DNA of 64,000 bases from an uncultured Propionibacteriaceae bacterium (GTDB lineage: Bacteria > Actinomycetota > Actinomycetes > Propionibacteriales > Propionibacteriaceae), in contig CAKZHP010000131.1 in assembly GCA_936924635.1 (NCBI GenBank), positions 1-64,000 on the forward strand. Reading direction: 5' to 3'. Position numbers and translations under genes: made by a program. The notes beneath the pieces were generated by a model, which saw only the letters and a program-made list of their open reading frames with translations, had not been told where the DNA came from and ran no database searches. Below, piece after piece: positions 1 through 8,709 of the stretch; position 1 is the first letter of the stretch, and each line of letters opens with the position of its first letter.

Positions 1-130
1 CCGTGGCACCCAACGGCACCACAGCGATCGTGTCACCCATCCCTGCAGCAGTCCCATCGCCTAGAAATCCGTGTCCACGAGAACGGGACAAGACCACGAC
101 AGCCGCGGCGGCGAGGGAGAGGAAGCCAAA
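1..130. other. Left edge, no supported gene
   Basis: I find no convincing coding frame here. A minus-strand start at 40 could open a gene that leaves the window, but too few codons are present to judge. Confidence 0.3.
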
Positions 131-168
131 CGGGAACACTCCACATCTTCCGATGTCGAGTGTTCCCG
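131..168 (-). terminator. Hairpin downstream of tRNA-Ala
   Basis: An inverted repeat of 11 bp, one mismatch and 5 more bp closes on a four-base loop TTCC (arms 131-147 and 152-168). On the minus strand it begins about 14 nt after the 3' end of the tRNA and is followed by a short T run (GTTTGG). It is probably an intrinsic terminator, though its U tract is weak. Confidence 0.6.
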
Positions 169-182
169 TAAGACACTTTGGG

Positions 183-255
183 TGGAGCACAGGGGACTCG
201 AACCCCTAACCCCCGCCTTGCAAAGGCGGTGCGCTACCAATTGCGCCAGTGCCCC
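183..255 (-). tRNA. tRNA-Ala (anticodon TGC)
   Basis: The minus strand folds into a complete 73-nt cloverleaf: a 7-bp acceptor, a GCGC D stem, a 5-bp anticodon stem around the loop TTTGCAA, a 5-nt variable loop and a T arm with TTCGAGT. The anticodon TGC lies at 220-222. The G3-U70 wobble pair in the acceptor stem is the identity element of alanine tRNAs. The discriminator is A73, and the bases after it read CCCA, so an exact CCA end is not encoded. Confidence 0.95.
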
Positions 256-351
256 GAGGCCCGCCTGCAGACGGTGGGCCGGGAGAAGCATACGCCGTAC
301 GCGCCGTCTCGGCCTCGTCCGGGCTGGCGCGGCCCGCCTACTCTGGTTCGC

Positions 352-771
352 ATGTGGTCCAAGCGGCAGGTCGTCGACTATGCCCTCCAGCGGCGTCGCA
401 CCCTAGAGGCGCTGCGCAGCCGTGTCCGTACGCTGACGAAGGCCGACGCCTGCGATGCCGACCCGATGCTGGTGCGCTCAGCGCTGCACCACGGGGAGCT
501 CGGCGACGTCCGGTGCCCGGTGAACGACTGCGGCCGGCTGGTGAACCTGAGCTACGTGTTCGGCCCCCAGCTCGGCCAGTACTCCGGGCGCATCAAGTCG
601 ACGCCCGAGCTGGAGGAGATGGAGAACGAGGTGGGCGAGTTCCGCGTCTGCGTCGTCGAGGTCTGCACCGAGTGCGGCTGGAACCACATGATCACCTCGT
701 ACCTGGCCGGTGACGGCGTCACACGACGCCCGCCGCGCCGCCAGAAGACCGTTGAGGACATCTATGGCTGA
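352..771 (+). CDS. DUF5318 family zinc-ribbon-like protein
   Basis: A 139-residue protein that I recognise as DUF5318, the family encoded just before ponA1 in mycobacteria (Rv0049). Two cysteine pairs, C55/C60 (CPVNDC) and C105/C108 (CTEC), look like a zinc ribbon. The biochemical role is unknown; conserved linkage to a class A PBP suggests a link with wall growth. The open frame continues upstream through the tRNA, so I place the start at ATG 352, where TACTCT (339-344) ends 7 nt before it, as expected for a leaderless message. It overlaps the PBP gene by 8 nt. Confidence 0.85.
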   Translation: MWSKRQVVDYALQRRRTLEALRSRVRTLTKADACDADPMLVRSALHHGELGDVRCPVNDCGRLVNLSYVFGPQLGQYSGRIKSTPELEEMENEVGEFRVCVVEVCTECGWNHMITSYLAGDGVTRRPPRRQKTVEDIYG

Positions 772-3004
772 GACCAAGCGCCGTACGTCGACCGCGACCA
801 AGGCCCCGAGCAGAGCAACCCGCCCCGACTGGAAGCGCCGGCTCCTGGCCGGACTGAAGGCGGTCACGATCCTCGTGCTCGTCGTCGGCATCCTGGGGCT
901 CGGGGGCATCGCGATCGCGTACCAGCGCACCGACTTCCCCGACCCGAACACCGCGTTCCAGATGAACAAGTCGACGGTGTTCTACCGTGACGGCACCACC
1001 CAGCTGGGGTCGTTCGTGGAGCAGAACCGCACCACGATCCCGCTGTCGCAGATGCCGAAGACGGTCCAGGACGCCGTGATCTCGGCCGAGAACCGCGACT
1101 TCTGGAACGACAAGGGCATCTCCCCCTCAGGCATCGCGCGCTCGGCGTACAACATCGCCCGCGGCCGCGAGCTGCAGGGCGGGTCGACGATCACCCAGCA
1201 GTACATCAAGATCCTCTACCTGAACTCCGAGCGGTCAGCGACGCGCAAGATCACCGAGCTGCTGCTGGCGGTGAAGATGGGCCGCGCCATGCCGAAGGAG
1301 CAGGTGCTCGAGGGCTACCTCAACACGATCTACTTCGGGCGCGGTGCGTACGGGGTGCAGGCCGCCGCGAGGGCGTACTTCAACGTCGACGCCAAGGACC
1401 TCTCCCTGCAGCAGTCGGCCGTGCTGGCGTCGGTGCTGAACAACCCCAGCATGTTCGACCCCAGCGAGGGCCAGAAGAACCTGGCGCGGCTGGGTGACCG
1501 CTACACGTACGTGCTGGACGGCATGCTCGAGATGGGCACCATCACCGCGGCCCAGCGCGAGCAGGCGCGGGCGCTGCCGACGTTCCCCGACGTGCCGAAG
1601 AGCTCACGCCTGGGCGGCCCCAAGGGCTTCCTGCTCAAGGCCGTCGAGGCCGAGCTGCTGAGCCAGAACATCACCCCCGCGCAGATCAGCGGCGGCGGCC
1701 TCCAGATCGTCACCACCTTCGACGTCGCGGCGCAGGAGGCGGCGGTGGCGTCAGCGCAGAAGTACACGCAGCAGGCGGCCGCGAACGCGGCCAAGAAACA
1801 GGACCCGAACCAGCTGCACGCCGCGATCGCGTCGGTGGAGGTCGGCACCGGTGAGGTGCTCGCCATGTACGGCGGGCCGGACTACGTCGCCAACAGCCGC
1901 AACTGGGCCACCACCGACCGGATGGCGGCGTCGACGTTCAAGACGTACGCAGTCATCGCCGGACTGCGCAACGGCTTCTCGCTGCGCTCGACGTTCAACG
2001 GCGACACGTTCACGCCGAAGGGCGAGGGGGCGCCGGTACGCAACGAGTTCTCGACGCAGTACGGCGAGGTGTCGCTCACCAAGGCGACCGCCGACTCCAT
2101 CAACACCGCCTTTGTCGACCTCACCCAGCAGATGAAGAACGGCCCGCAGGAGATCGCCAAGGCCGCCAACGATGCGGGCGTGGCCGAGGGCCCGGGGTGG
2201 GACATGAACAACCGCATCTCCCTGGGCGCGGCCGAGGTCAGCCCCCTGGACCAGGCGACCGGGTACGCCACCATCGCCAACAACGGCACGTACGTGGCGA
2301 CGCACTTCGTGAAGGAGGTGCGCTCGCTGAACGGGGAGGTGATCTTCCGTGCCAACCCGACGACGCGGCAGGCGTTCTCGGCCGACATCGCGAAGGACAC
2401 GACGTACGCCCTCCAGAACGTCGTCAACGAGGGCACCGGCGCCCGGGTGTCGAGCCTCGGCCGCGACATCGCCGGCAAGACGGGCACCGCCGGCGTGGGT
2501 GACGACGTCCTGTCGAGCTGGTTCGTCGCGTACACCAAGCAGGTCTCCACGGCCGTCATGTACGTCGCCGGCGACGGCGGCAACGCCGACCTCGACCCGT
2601 ACGCCCGCAAGGGAGACGCCACCTTCTTCGGCGGTACGTACCCGGCGCTGACCTGGCTGGACTACATGACCGTGGCCATGAAGGGCCGGCCCGACGTGGA
2701 GTTCGACCCGCCCGTGTACGTCAACGGGTCGAAGGAGCAGACCCGCTCCCCGCGGCCCCAGCAGACCGTCGCGTCGGCCCCGGTCGCGTCGGCGCCGGTG
2801 TCGTCGCCACCCGCCTCCGTGCCGGCCACCCCGACCGCACCCGCCACCACCGAGCCGCCCACGACCGCTCCGGCCACCACGGCCCCGGTCACCTCGGCGC
2901 CGCCGCCGGCAACCACCCGCGCCACCACCTCGGCGCCGTCGGCGACCCGTACCGGCGGCGGAGGCGGCAGCGCGCCGCCCTCGGCGACCACCAGCACCAG
3001 CTGA
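764..3004 (+). CDS. ponA: Class A penicillin-binding protein (transglycosylase/transpeptidase)
   Basis: A bifunctional peptidoglycan synthase of 746 residues. A basic cytoplasmic tail and one transmembrane helix (about 30-50) anchor it. The GT51 transglycosylase domain carries the catalytic Glu109 in SAENRDFW; the usual histidine of the EDxxFxxHxG motif is replaced. The transpeptidase domain has Ser390 (STFK), an SIN motif and Lys572 (KTGT). The last 80 or so residues are a low-complexity Pro/Thr/Ser/Ala tail, common in actinobacterial PBPs. ATG 764 is chosen because it overlaps the DUF5318 stop by 8 nt, so translation is probably coupled. Gene order with DUF5318 and GT87 matches mycobacterial ponA1. 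Confidence 0.93.
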   Translation: MAETKRRTSTATKAPSRATRPDWKRRLLAGLKAVTILVLVVGILGLGGIAIAYQRTDFPDPNTAFQMNKSTVFYRDGTTQLGSFVEQNRTTIPLSQMPKTVQDAVISAENRDFWNDKGISPSGIARSAYNIARGRELQGGSTITQQYIKILYLNSERSATRKITELLLAVKMGRAMPKEQVLEGYLNTIYFGRGAYGVQAAARAYFNVDAKDLSLQQSAVLASVLNNPSMFDPSEGQKNLARLGDRYTYVLDGMLEMGTITAAQREQARALPTFPDVPKSSRLGGPKGFLLKAVEAELLSQNITPAQISGGGLQIVTTFDVAAQEAAVASAQKYTQQAAANAAKKQDPNQLHAAIASVEVGTGEVLAMYGGPDYVANSRNWATTDRMAASTFKTYAVIAGLRNGFSLRSTFNGDTFTPKGEGAPVRNEFSTQYGEVSLTKATADSINTAFVDLTQQMKNGPQEIAKAANDAGVAEGPGWDMNNRISLGAAEVSPLDQATGYATIANNGTYVATHFVKEVRSLNGEVIFRANPTTRQAFSADIAKDTTYALQNVVNEGTGARVSSLGRDIAGKTGTAGVGDDVLSSWFVAYTKQVSTAVMYVAGDGGNADLDPYARKGDATFFGGTYPALTWLDYMTVAMKGRPDVEFDPPVYVNGSKEQTRSPRPQQTVASAPVASAPVSSPPASVPATPTAPATTEPPTTAPATTAPVTSAPPPATTRATTSAPSATRTGGGGGSAPPSATTSTS

Positions 3005-3042
3005 GCGTTCAGTTTTTCTCGGTGTTCAGTTAAGTTGAACGA

Positions 3043-3653
3043 GTGCCAAGATTGAACATCGGTGACGATGAGCTCAGTGGAGAGTTCCTAGGAGCCCTGC
3101 AGCCGGCAGGTGGGACGCATCGGTTTCGTGTGCGCGAGGTAGACATCGATCTCGTGCCGTTTGGCCCTTTGGAGCACGAGCGCAAGGTCATCATGGACGG
3201 GTTCAGTCTCGATGTTCGGGGCTTGAAGAGACCAGCCGGGCATGTGACCTGGTCGAGGTCAACGGGGAAGTCATCCCCGTGGCTCCCCTTGCTGCCCAGT
3301 GCTACCTGAAGGTGCTCGCGTGGAGGGACCGACGGCATGCCACCCCCAAGGACGCCGTGGACCTCTATGCCCTCCTCCGCGGTGCTGGAGACGAGCCGTA
3401 CGCCGATGATCTGTACGCCGACGAACAAGCCTTCGAGGCCGTCGATCACGACCCACAGCTGGCAGCGGCGTATCGGACGGGTCGGCAGGCCGTGGCGATC
3501 CTTCGCCCCGACGGCGCCTCCATCGCTGCGGAGGTGCTTCTTGAGCACGGTGAGGACATGGCGCGAGACTCCCACGGCACCGAAGCCACAGAACTCTTCG
3601 ACGCCTTCCGGAAGGGGTTGCTATCACCGCGACCCCTAGGCTTGCGCCCGTGA
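3043..3653 (+). pseudogene. Relic of a nucleotidyltransferase (AbiEii-like fold)
   Basis: Two reading frames together spell parts of the predicted nucleotidyltransferase family. Frame 1 (from about 3043) has VDIDLVPFGPLE; frame 3 (from about 3240) has VAPLAAQCYLKVLAWRDRR followed by KDAVDLYALL, the family's usual ending. The frame changes near 3200-3240, and the N-terminal GGxA and TTRDxD part is missing, so the gene is both frameshifted and internally deleted. Such proteins are often cargo of defence or toxin modules. Base composition is less GC-rich than the neighbours. The 3' end overlaps the start of the next gene. Confidence 0.65.
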
Positions 3654-5104
3654 CGGCGACCAGCCGGCCCGTGAGCCAGGGCCCGGCCGTGCTCTGGACC
3701 CGGCTCGGCGGCCCGCTCGGGCGCCACGCCCGGGGCGGGATGAGCTTCCTGCGCGGGCCGGGCCTGCTCTTCCTGATCGGCACGCTCTCCTGGTTCGTGC
3801 TGATGGCCCGGCAGTCCGTGTGCCGGCAGTCGGACGCGGGGCACCCGGTGAACTCGTTCTACCGCCTCTGCTACTCCGACATCCCGGTGCTCTACCAGGT
3901 GCGGGGGATCGCCGAGGGGCAGCCGCTCTACTCCGAGGTGCCGTGGGAGTACCCCGTGCTCACCGGCGGCTTCGTCGAGGTCGCCCGGCTGGTCACCAAC
4001 CTTCTCGGCTTCCGTGCGCAGCCGGGTCTCGACGGCCAGCAGGTGCTCGACAACGCCAACGTGTTCTTCGCGGTGTCGTCGGTGATGCTCTTCGCGTGCT
4101 TCCTCGCCACCATCGACCTGACGCGCCGGATGATGCCCAGCGACGGCTGGCGCGCCGGCCTCATGGTCGCCGTCTCGCCCGTGGTCATGGCCGAGGCCCT
4201 CATCAACTGGGACATGTTCGCCGTCGCGCTGACGGCCGCGGCCATGTACGCCTGGATGAAGAAGCACCCGTTCGTCTCCGGCCTCCTGTACGGCCTCGCG
4301 ATCGCCGCCAAGCTCTACCCGCTGTTCATCCTGGGGCCGCTCGTGCTGCTGCTGATCCGGGCCGGAAAACTCGACGCCATGAGCCGTCTGCTGGCCGGCA
4401 CCACCGCGTCCTGGCTAGCCGTGAACCTCCCCGTCTACCTCGCCACACCGAGCGGGTGGGCGTACTTCTTCACCTTCAACGCCGACCGCGGCGGGGATCT
4501 CGGTTCGATCTGGTACGTCCTGGCGCTGGGCGGCATCCAGGTGCCGAACGTCAGCATGTGGTCGCTGCTGTTCATGCTCGCCGGCTGCGTCGGCCTCGGC
4601 CTCCTCTGCTTCGTGGCACCCCGGCGGCCGCGGGTGGCGCAAGTGGCGTTCATCGTGGTCGCCCTGTTCCTGATCGTGAACAAGGTCTACTCGCCCCAGT
4701 ACGCCTTGTGGCTGCTGCCGCTCCTGGTGCTGGCGCGCCCCGACTGGCGCTCCTGGGCCGTCTGGACGGTCGCCGAGCTGATCTACTTCGCCGCCATCTG
4801 GGGCCACCTCGCCGGCACCCTGAAGCCAGGCTCGGGCGGCCCGGACCGGATCTACTGGCTCGCCGTCTTCATCCGGGTCGGAGTGCAGCTGTGGCTGGTG
4901 CTGGTGGTGGCCACCGACATCCTGAGACCTGACGAGGACCCGGTGCGCGAGACGGGCACCGACGACGAGATCGGTGGCGTGCTCGACGGCGCCCCCGACC
5001 AGTTCGCGCTCGTTCCGGTGGGCGCCGGCACGGTGCGTACGGGGTCGTCTGAGCCGCCCGCCCCAGCAACCCGCCGCGAGCGCCGCGGCCGGCCCGGCAG
5101 GTGA
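3650..5104 (+). CDS. GT87-family polyprenol-phosphate mannosyltransferase-like membrane protein
   Basis: A 484-residue integral membrane protein with about 10-12 hydrophobic helices, resembling GT-C glycosyltransferases of family 87 (DUF2029), the position of Rv0051 after ponA1. Known members transfer mannose or arabinose from polyprenyl-phosphate donors outside the membrane. The stretch WEYPVLTGG follows the first extracellular loop. The acidic, Ala/Pro-rich C-terminal tail is cytoplasmic. The GTG start at 3650 follows TAGGCT (3637-3642) by 7 nt, so a leaderless message is likely. It overlaps the next gene by 4 nt. Confidence 0.8.
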   Translation: MTATSRPVSQGPAVLWTRLGGPLGRHARGGMSFLRGPGLLFLIGTLSWFVLMARQSVCRQSDAGHPVNSFYRLCYSDIPVLYQVRGIAEGQPLYSEVPWEYPVLTGGFVEVARLVTNLLGFRAQPGLDGQQVLDNANVFFAVSSVMLFACFLATIDLTRRMMPSDGWRAGLMVAVSPVVMAEALINWDMFAVALTAAAMYAWMKKHPFVSGLLYGLAIAAKLYPLFILGPLVLLLIRAGKLDAMSRLLAGTTASWLAVNLPVYLATPSGWAYFFTFNADRGGDLGSIWYVLALGGIQVPNVSMWSLLFMLAGCVGLGLLCFVAPRRPRVAQVAFIVVALFLIVNKVYSPQYALWLLPLLVLARPDWRSWAVWTVAELIYFAAIWGHLAGTLKPGSGGPDRIYWLAVFIRVGVQLWLVLVVATDILRPDEDPVRETGTDDEIGGVLDGAPDQFALVPVGAGTVRTGSSEPPAPATRRERRGRPGR

Positions 5105-6204
5105 CGGGCAGCAGACGCGCGACGGCCGGCGACGGGCCCCGGCTCGTCGTCCAGGCCTGGCTGGGCAGCCGGCTGGTGCTCGCCCTGGTCGCGGTGTGGG
5201 TGATGTGGTCGAAGGCCCGGTCGCTCAAGGACGTCGCCGCGAACTGGGACGTCGAGCACTTCCTCACCATCGCCCGCGACGGGTACGCCAAGCAGCAAGA
5301 GGTGGCGTTCTTCCCGGGCCTGCCGATGCTGCTGCGGGGGGCCCTCGCGGTGGGCGTCGACCCGGTGGTGGTCGGGATCGCGATCTCGCTGCTCGCGTCG
5401 GCGGTGGCCGCGTGGGGCTTGTACAGGCTGGGCGGGCGCCGCGCCGGTGTGGTCGCCGCGGCGGCCTGGCTGATCGCTCCGACGACGGTGTTCACGATCG
5501 TGCCGTACACGGAGAGCCTGTTCTGCGCCTTCGCCTTCTGGGCCTGGGTGAAGGCCCGCGACAACCACTGGGGATGGGCTGCTCTGCTCGCGGCGGGCGC
5601 GTGTGCGTTCCGGGTGTCAGGGGTCTTCCTGATCGCCGCGCTCGCGGTGTTGGCGCTGACCACGAAGGGCCGCCGCTGGCGTCGCCTGGAGTGGCTGCTG
5701 ATCCCGGCGCTGGTGCCGGTCGCGTACGCGGTCTACCTGCGCGTCACGTTCGGCAGCTGGACCGCCTGGTACGCGGCGCAGGCCACCGGCTGGTCCCGCG
5801 GGCTGACCTGGCCGTGGGACTCCATCAAGCACACGATCCCGGCGATCGTGCCGGGGGCGTATGCGGACCACCCCGGCTGGGCCTGGGTGTTCCGCGCCGA
5901 GGTGGTGTCGCTGGCGGTCGGCCTGGTCGTGACGGTCATCTGCCTCGCGAAGCGCCGCTGGGGGGAGGCCGCCTGGGTCGGCCCGCAGGTGCTCGCCTTC
6001 ACGACCTCGTACTGGCTGATGAGCGTGAACCGCGCCGTGCTGCTGTGGTTCCCGCTCTGGCTGCTGATCGGCGAGTGGGTGACGGGCGGCAAGGGCGCGT
6101 CGGGGGCGCGGCGGCGTACGGTCGCGACCGTCGCCGCCGTGCTCAGCGTGCTGGTGATGATCTGGTGGGCCTGGATGTTCTACCAGGGCCGCTGGGCGAG
6201 CTGA
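5101..6204 (+). CDS. PIG-V-like mannosyltransferase family membrane protein
   Basis: A 367-residue polytopic protein resembling PIG-V/GT76 mannosyltransferases. After the first helix there is an acidic NWDVEHFLTIARDGY loop, and the sequence YTESLFCAFAFWAW marks a typical central helix of this fold. It probably transfers a hexose from a polyprenyl-phosphate sugar to an envelope acceptor. The GTG start overlaps the preceding GT87 stop (GTGA), so the two glycosyltransferases form an operon and may act on the same product. Its stop lies one base from the stop of the convergent nagA. Confidence 0.75.
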   Translation: MTGSRRATAGDGPRLVVQAWLGSRLVLALVAVWVMWSKARSLKDVAANWDVEHFLTIARDGYAKQQEVAFFPGLPMLLRGALAVGVDPVVVGIAISLLASAVAAWGLYRLGGRRAGVVAAAAWLIAPTTVFTIVPYTESLFCAFAFWAWVKARDNHWGWAALLAAGACAFRVSGVFLIAALAVLALTTKGRRWRRLEWLLIPALVPVAYAVYLRVTFGSWTAWYAAQATGWSRGLTWPWDSIKHTIPAIVPGAYADHPGWAWVFRAEVVSLAVGLVVTVICLAKRRWGEAAWVGPQVLAFTTSYWLMSVNRAVLLWFPLWLLIGEWVTGGKGASGARRRTVATVAAVLSVLVMIWWAWMFYQGRWAS

Positions 6205-6205
6205 C

Positions 6206-7303
6206 TCAGAGCCACTCGCCCCGGTGCAGCACCCGGGTCACCGACCAGTCGTCGGCCAGCTCGACGGCGTCGGCCCGGAGGCCCGCGGCCAGGTCGCCGA
6301 CCTCGTCGAGGCCGAGGTAGGCGGCCGGGTTCCAGGTGGCGGCAGCGATCGCCGTCGTCCACTCGACGCCGTACGCGATCGCGTTCTGCAGCGCCTTCGC
6401 CAGCGTGAGCGTGCTGCCGGCGATGGTGTCGGTGCCGCTGATCCGGGCGACGCCCTCGGTGACGGTGACGTGGAGCTGACCCAGCACGTACGAGCCGTCA
6501 GGCGCCCCGGCCGCCGCCATCGCATCGGTGATGAGCACCACGCGACCGGGATAGGTCGAGGCGACGTACCGGACCACCTCGGGGTGCAGGTGGTGCCCGT
6601 CGGCGACGATCTCCAGCCACGCACCGGAGTCGCCCATCAGCGCCATGATCGGGCCCGGGGCGCGGTGGTGGATCGGCTTCATGGCGTTGAACAGGTGCGT
6701 CGCGCCGGACGCGCCGGCGGCGAGAGCCTCGGCCACCTGCTCGTACGTCGCCGCCGTGTGCCCGACCGCCGCCACCACGCCCAGGTCGACGAGCAGCGAC
6801 ACCGCGTCGATGCCGCCCTCGCGCTCGGGGGCGAGGGTAACCATGCGTACGGTGTCGCGGCCAGCCTCCAGGATGCGCGTCATGTCTTCGGGGGCGGGGT
6901 CGCGCAGCAGCTCGGCCGGGTGGGCACCCTTGAACTCCTCGGCGAGCCAGGGGCCCTCGAGGTGCACGCCGGCCAGCTCCCCCTGCTCGACGAGGGGGGC
7001 GAGGTTGCGTACCTGCTGCTCGAGGTCGTCGATCGACTCCGTGACGGTGGAGGCGACGAGGCTGGTGGTGCCGGCCGCACGGTGCGTACGGATCGCGGTG
7101 GGGGCGTCGGAGCCGAACGACGCACCGCCGCCACCGTGGCAGTGCACGTCGACCAGGCCTGGGGCCAGGGTGCCGACCTCGTGGTCGGGGGTGCCCGGGA
7201 GGTCGGGGCCGACCTCGACGATGCGGTCGCCCTCGATGCGTACGAACCCCGGCTCGTGCACGCCGTCTCGCGTCACCAGCCGCTCGGCCTTGATGAGCGT
7301 CAT
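6206..7303 (-). CDS. nagA: N-acetylglucosamine-6-phosphate deacetylase
   Basis: A 365-residue amidohydrolase that removes acetate from GlcNAc-6-phosphate, feeding amino sugars to glycolysis or to wall precursors. Visible motifs are DVHCHGGGG (H54 and H56), HLEGPW, GHTAA, the THLFNAM strand and the catalytic aspartate in LITDAMAAAG. The open frame extends upstream, but ATG 7303 is preceded by GAAGGAGA at proper spacing and forms an ATGA overlap with the upstream Wzy-like gene. Being last in an operon with a flippase and a Wzy-like protein is unusual; nagB is not nearby. Confidence 0.93.
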   Translation of the reverse strand: MTLIKAERLVTRDGVHEPGFVRIEGDRIVEVGPDLPGTPDHEVGTLAPGLVDVHCHGGGGASFGSDAPTAIRTHRAAGTTSLVASTVTESIDDLEQQVRNLAPLVEQGELAGVHLEGPWLAEEFKGAHPAELLRDPAPEDMTRILEAGRDTVRMVTLAPEREGGIDAVSLLVDLGVVAAVGHTAATYEQVAEALAAGASGATHLFNAMKPIHHRAPGPIMALMGDSGAWLEIVADGHHLHPEVVRYVASTYPGRVVLITDAMAAAGAPDGSYVLGQLHVTVTEGVARISGTDTIAGSTLTLAKALQNAIAYGVEWTTAIAAATWNPAAYLGLDEVGDLAAGLRADAVELADDWSVTRVLHRGEWL

Positions 7304-8709
7304 GTCGTCTCCTTCGGTGCGGGGGGCAGGTTGCGGAGGGCGGCCTCGGAGGTGGTCACCCGGCGCCCGAGGGGCCGCTCGATGTGGCGCGCCCAGAGCA
7401 CCAGCGTGCCGATCAGCATGGCTGACATCGACTGGTTCAGCCAGGTGGAGTTCATCATCGACAGCACCGGCCACAGCACCGTCAGCACCAGCAGCCAGAG
7501 GGCGACGGAGCGACGGGGGGAGGCGAGGCGCTCACCGCGTGTACGGGCCAGGCGCTGCAGCGACCACTTCACGAGGCCGACGGCAACGAGCACGAGGAGC
7601 ACGAACATGCCGATGCCGTATTGCGCCGTGATCTCGATCACCGCGCTGTGGGGGTTGACGATGCCGTGCGTGCCGTACGGCATCGGCTGGGTCGTCATCA
7701 CGTGGCTGAACCCGGCGGGGCCGACGCCGACCCAGCTCGAGCGCCGCAGCATCACGACGCCGTCGAGCATCAGGTTGAGCCGGTCGCCGGAGGAGTAGAC
7801 GAAGTCGTCGCGGGGGTGCCAGAGGTTGACGGCCTGGCCCCAGAGGGCGGTCAGCAGGGCGCGGCCCGGGGGCAGGGCGACGACGGCGATCACCGCGAGC
7901 GGGAGGCCGATGAGGCGGGTCCAGCGGTGGAGACTGAGCCAGACGACGGTGACCACGCCCAGGAGTGCGAGGCCCAAGGTGGACCCGGTGCGCAGGATCA
8001 CCAGGGGCATGGGGAGGCAGACGGCGACGTACGCCCAGCGGAGCCGCCGGTCATGCTCGAGAGAGAAGCCGACGGCCATCACGATCGCTGACATCACGAG
8101 CACGGCGGCGAGCTGGTTGGGGTTGTGGAAGGGCCCGGCGATCTGGTCCCACTGGAAGTCGACGCCCTTCATCGACGGTGGCAGGTAGAAGTTGGGGAGG
8201 CGGTTGCCGGAGAGGATCTCCCAGGCGTTGACGGCAAGGACGAGCGCCGTCATGTACAGCCAGCCGCGCGCCACCGTGAGCACCGTCTCCGCGGTGCGGT
8301 AGAGCTGCACCAGGGCGAGCGCGACCGCGAACATCAGCCCCACGGCGAGCAGCTCGGTGACCGCGGGCCCGGTGGGCGGGCGAGAGACAGCAAGGGCGAG
8401 CAGCCCGGACGCGGCGAAGGCGGCGCCCATCCCGAGGGTGACCATGAACGTACGGGAGCGGTCGTGGAACCGGTTCCAGTCCCAGGCGGCGGTGACGAAG
8501 AGCACCACGGCCGCGACCCGGAACGCGAACACCGAGCCGACGCCGAGCAGGGGGCCGCCCGCGGCGAGGCTGGGCAGCAGGATCAGGAACCAGCCGACCC
8601 AGCGCGGCGTGGGCCGCTGACCTGCCCCCCGGACGGGCTTGGTCAGCTCGCGCAGCGTGGCCGGGTCAGGGGTGGGGAGGTCGGGGAGTGCGCGGGGCTC
8701 GTCGGTCAT
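7300..8709 (-). CDS. O-antigen ligase/polymerase (Wzy/WaaL-like) membrane protein
   Basis: A 469-residue protein with about 12 membrane helices and a large extracytoplasmic loop. The stretch NPHSAVIEITAQYGIG is the Wzy_C-type signature of O-antigen ligases and polymerases, and PFHNPNQLA is also typical. It probably polymerises or ligates lipid-linked glycan repeats outside the membrane. It overlaps the flippase stop upstream and nagA downstream by 4 nt each, so translation is coupled along the operon. Confidence 0.8.
   Translation of the reverse strand: MTDEPRALPDLPTPDPATLRELTKPVRGAGQRPTPRWVGWFLILLPSLAAGGPLLGVGSVFAFRVAAVVLFVTAAWDWNRFHDRSRTFMVTLGMGAAFAASGLLALAVSRPPTGPAVTELLAVGLMFAVALALVQLYRTAETVLTVARGWLYMTALVLAVNAWEILSGNRLPNFYLPPSMKGVDFQWDQIAGPFHNPNQLAAVLVMSAIVMAVGFSLEHDRRLRWAYVAVCLPMPLVILRTGSTLGLALLGVVTVVWLSLHRWTRLIGLPLAVIAVVALPPGRALLTALWGQAVNLWHPRDDFVYSSGDRLNLMLDGVVMLRRSSWVGVGPAGFSHVMTTQPMPYGTHGIVNPHSAVIEITAQYGIGMFVLLVLVAVGLVKWSLQRLARTRGERLASPRRSVALWLLVLTVLWPVLSMMNSTWLNQSMSAMLIGTLVLWARHIERPLGRRVTTSEAALRNLPPAPKETT

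Noticed and set aside
178..351. Upstream extension of the DUF5318 frame through the tRNA
   Set aside because: It would translate the tRNA-Ala gene backwards, and no homologous N-terminus is recognisable; ATG 352 has a -10 box at the right place.
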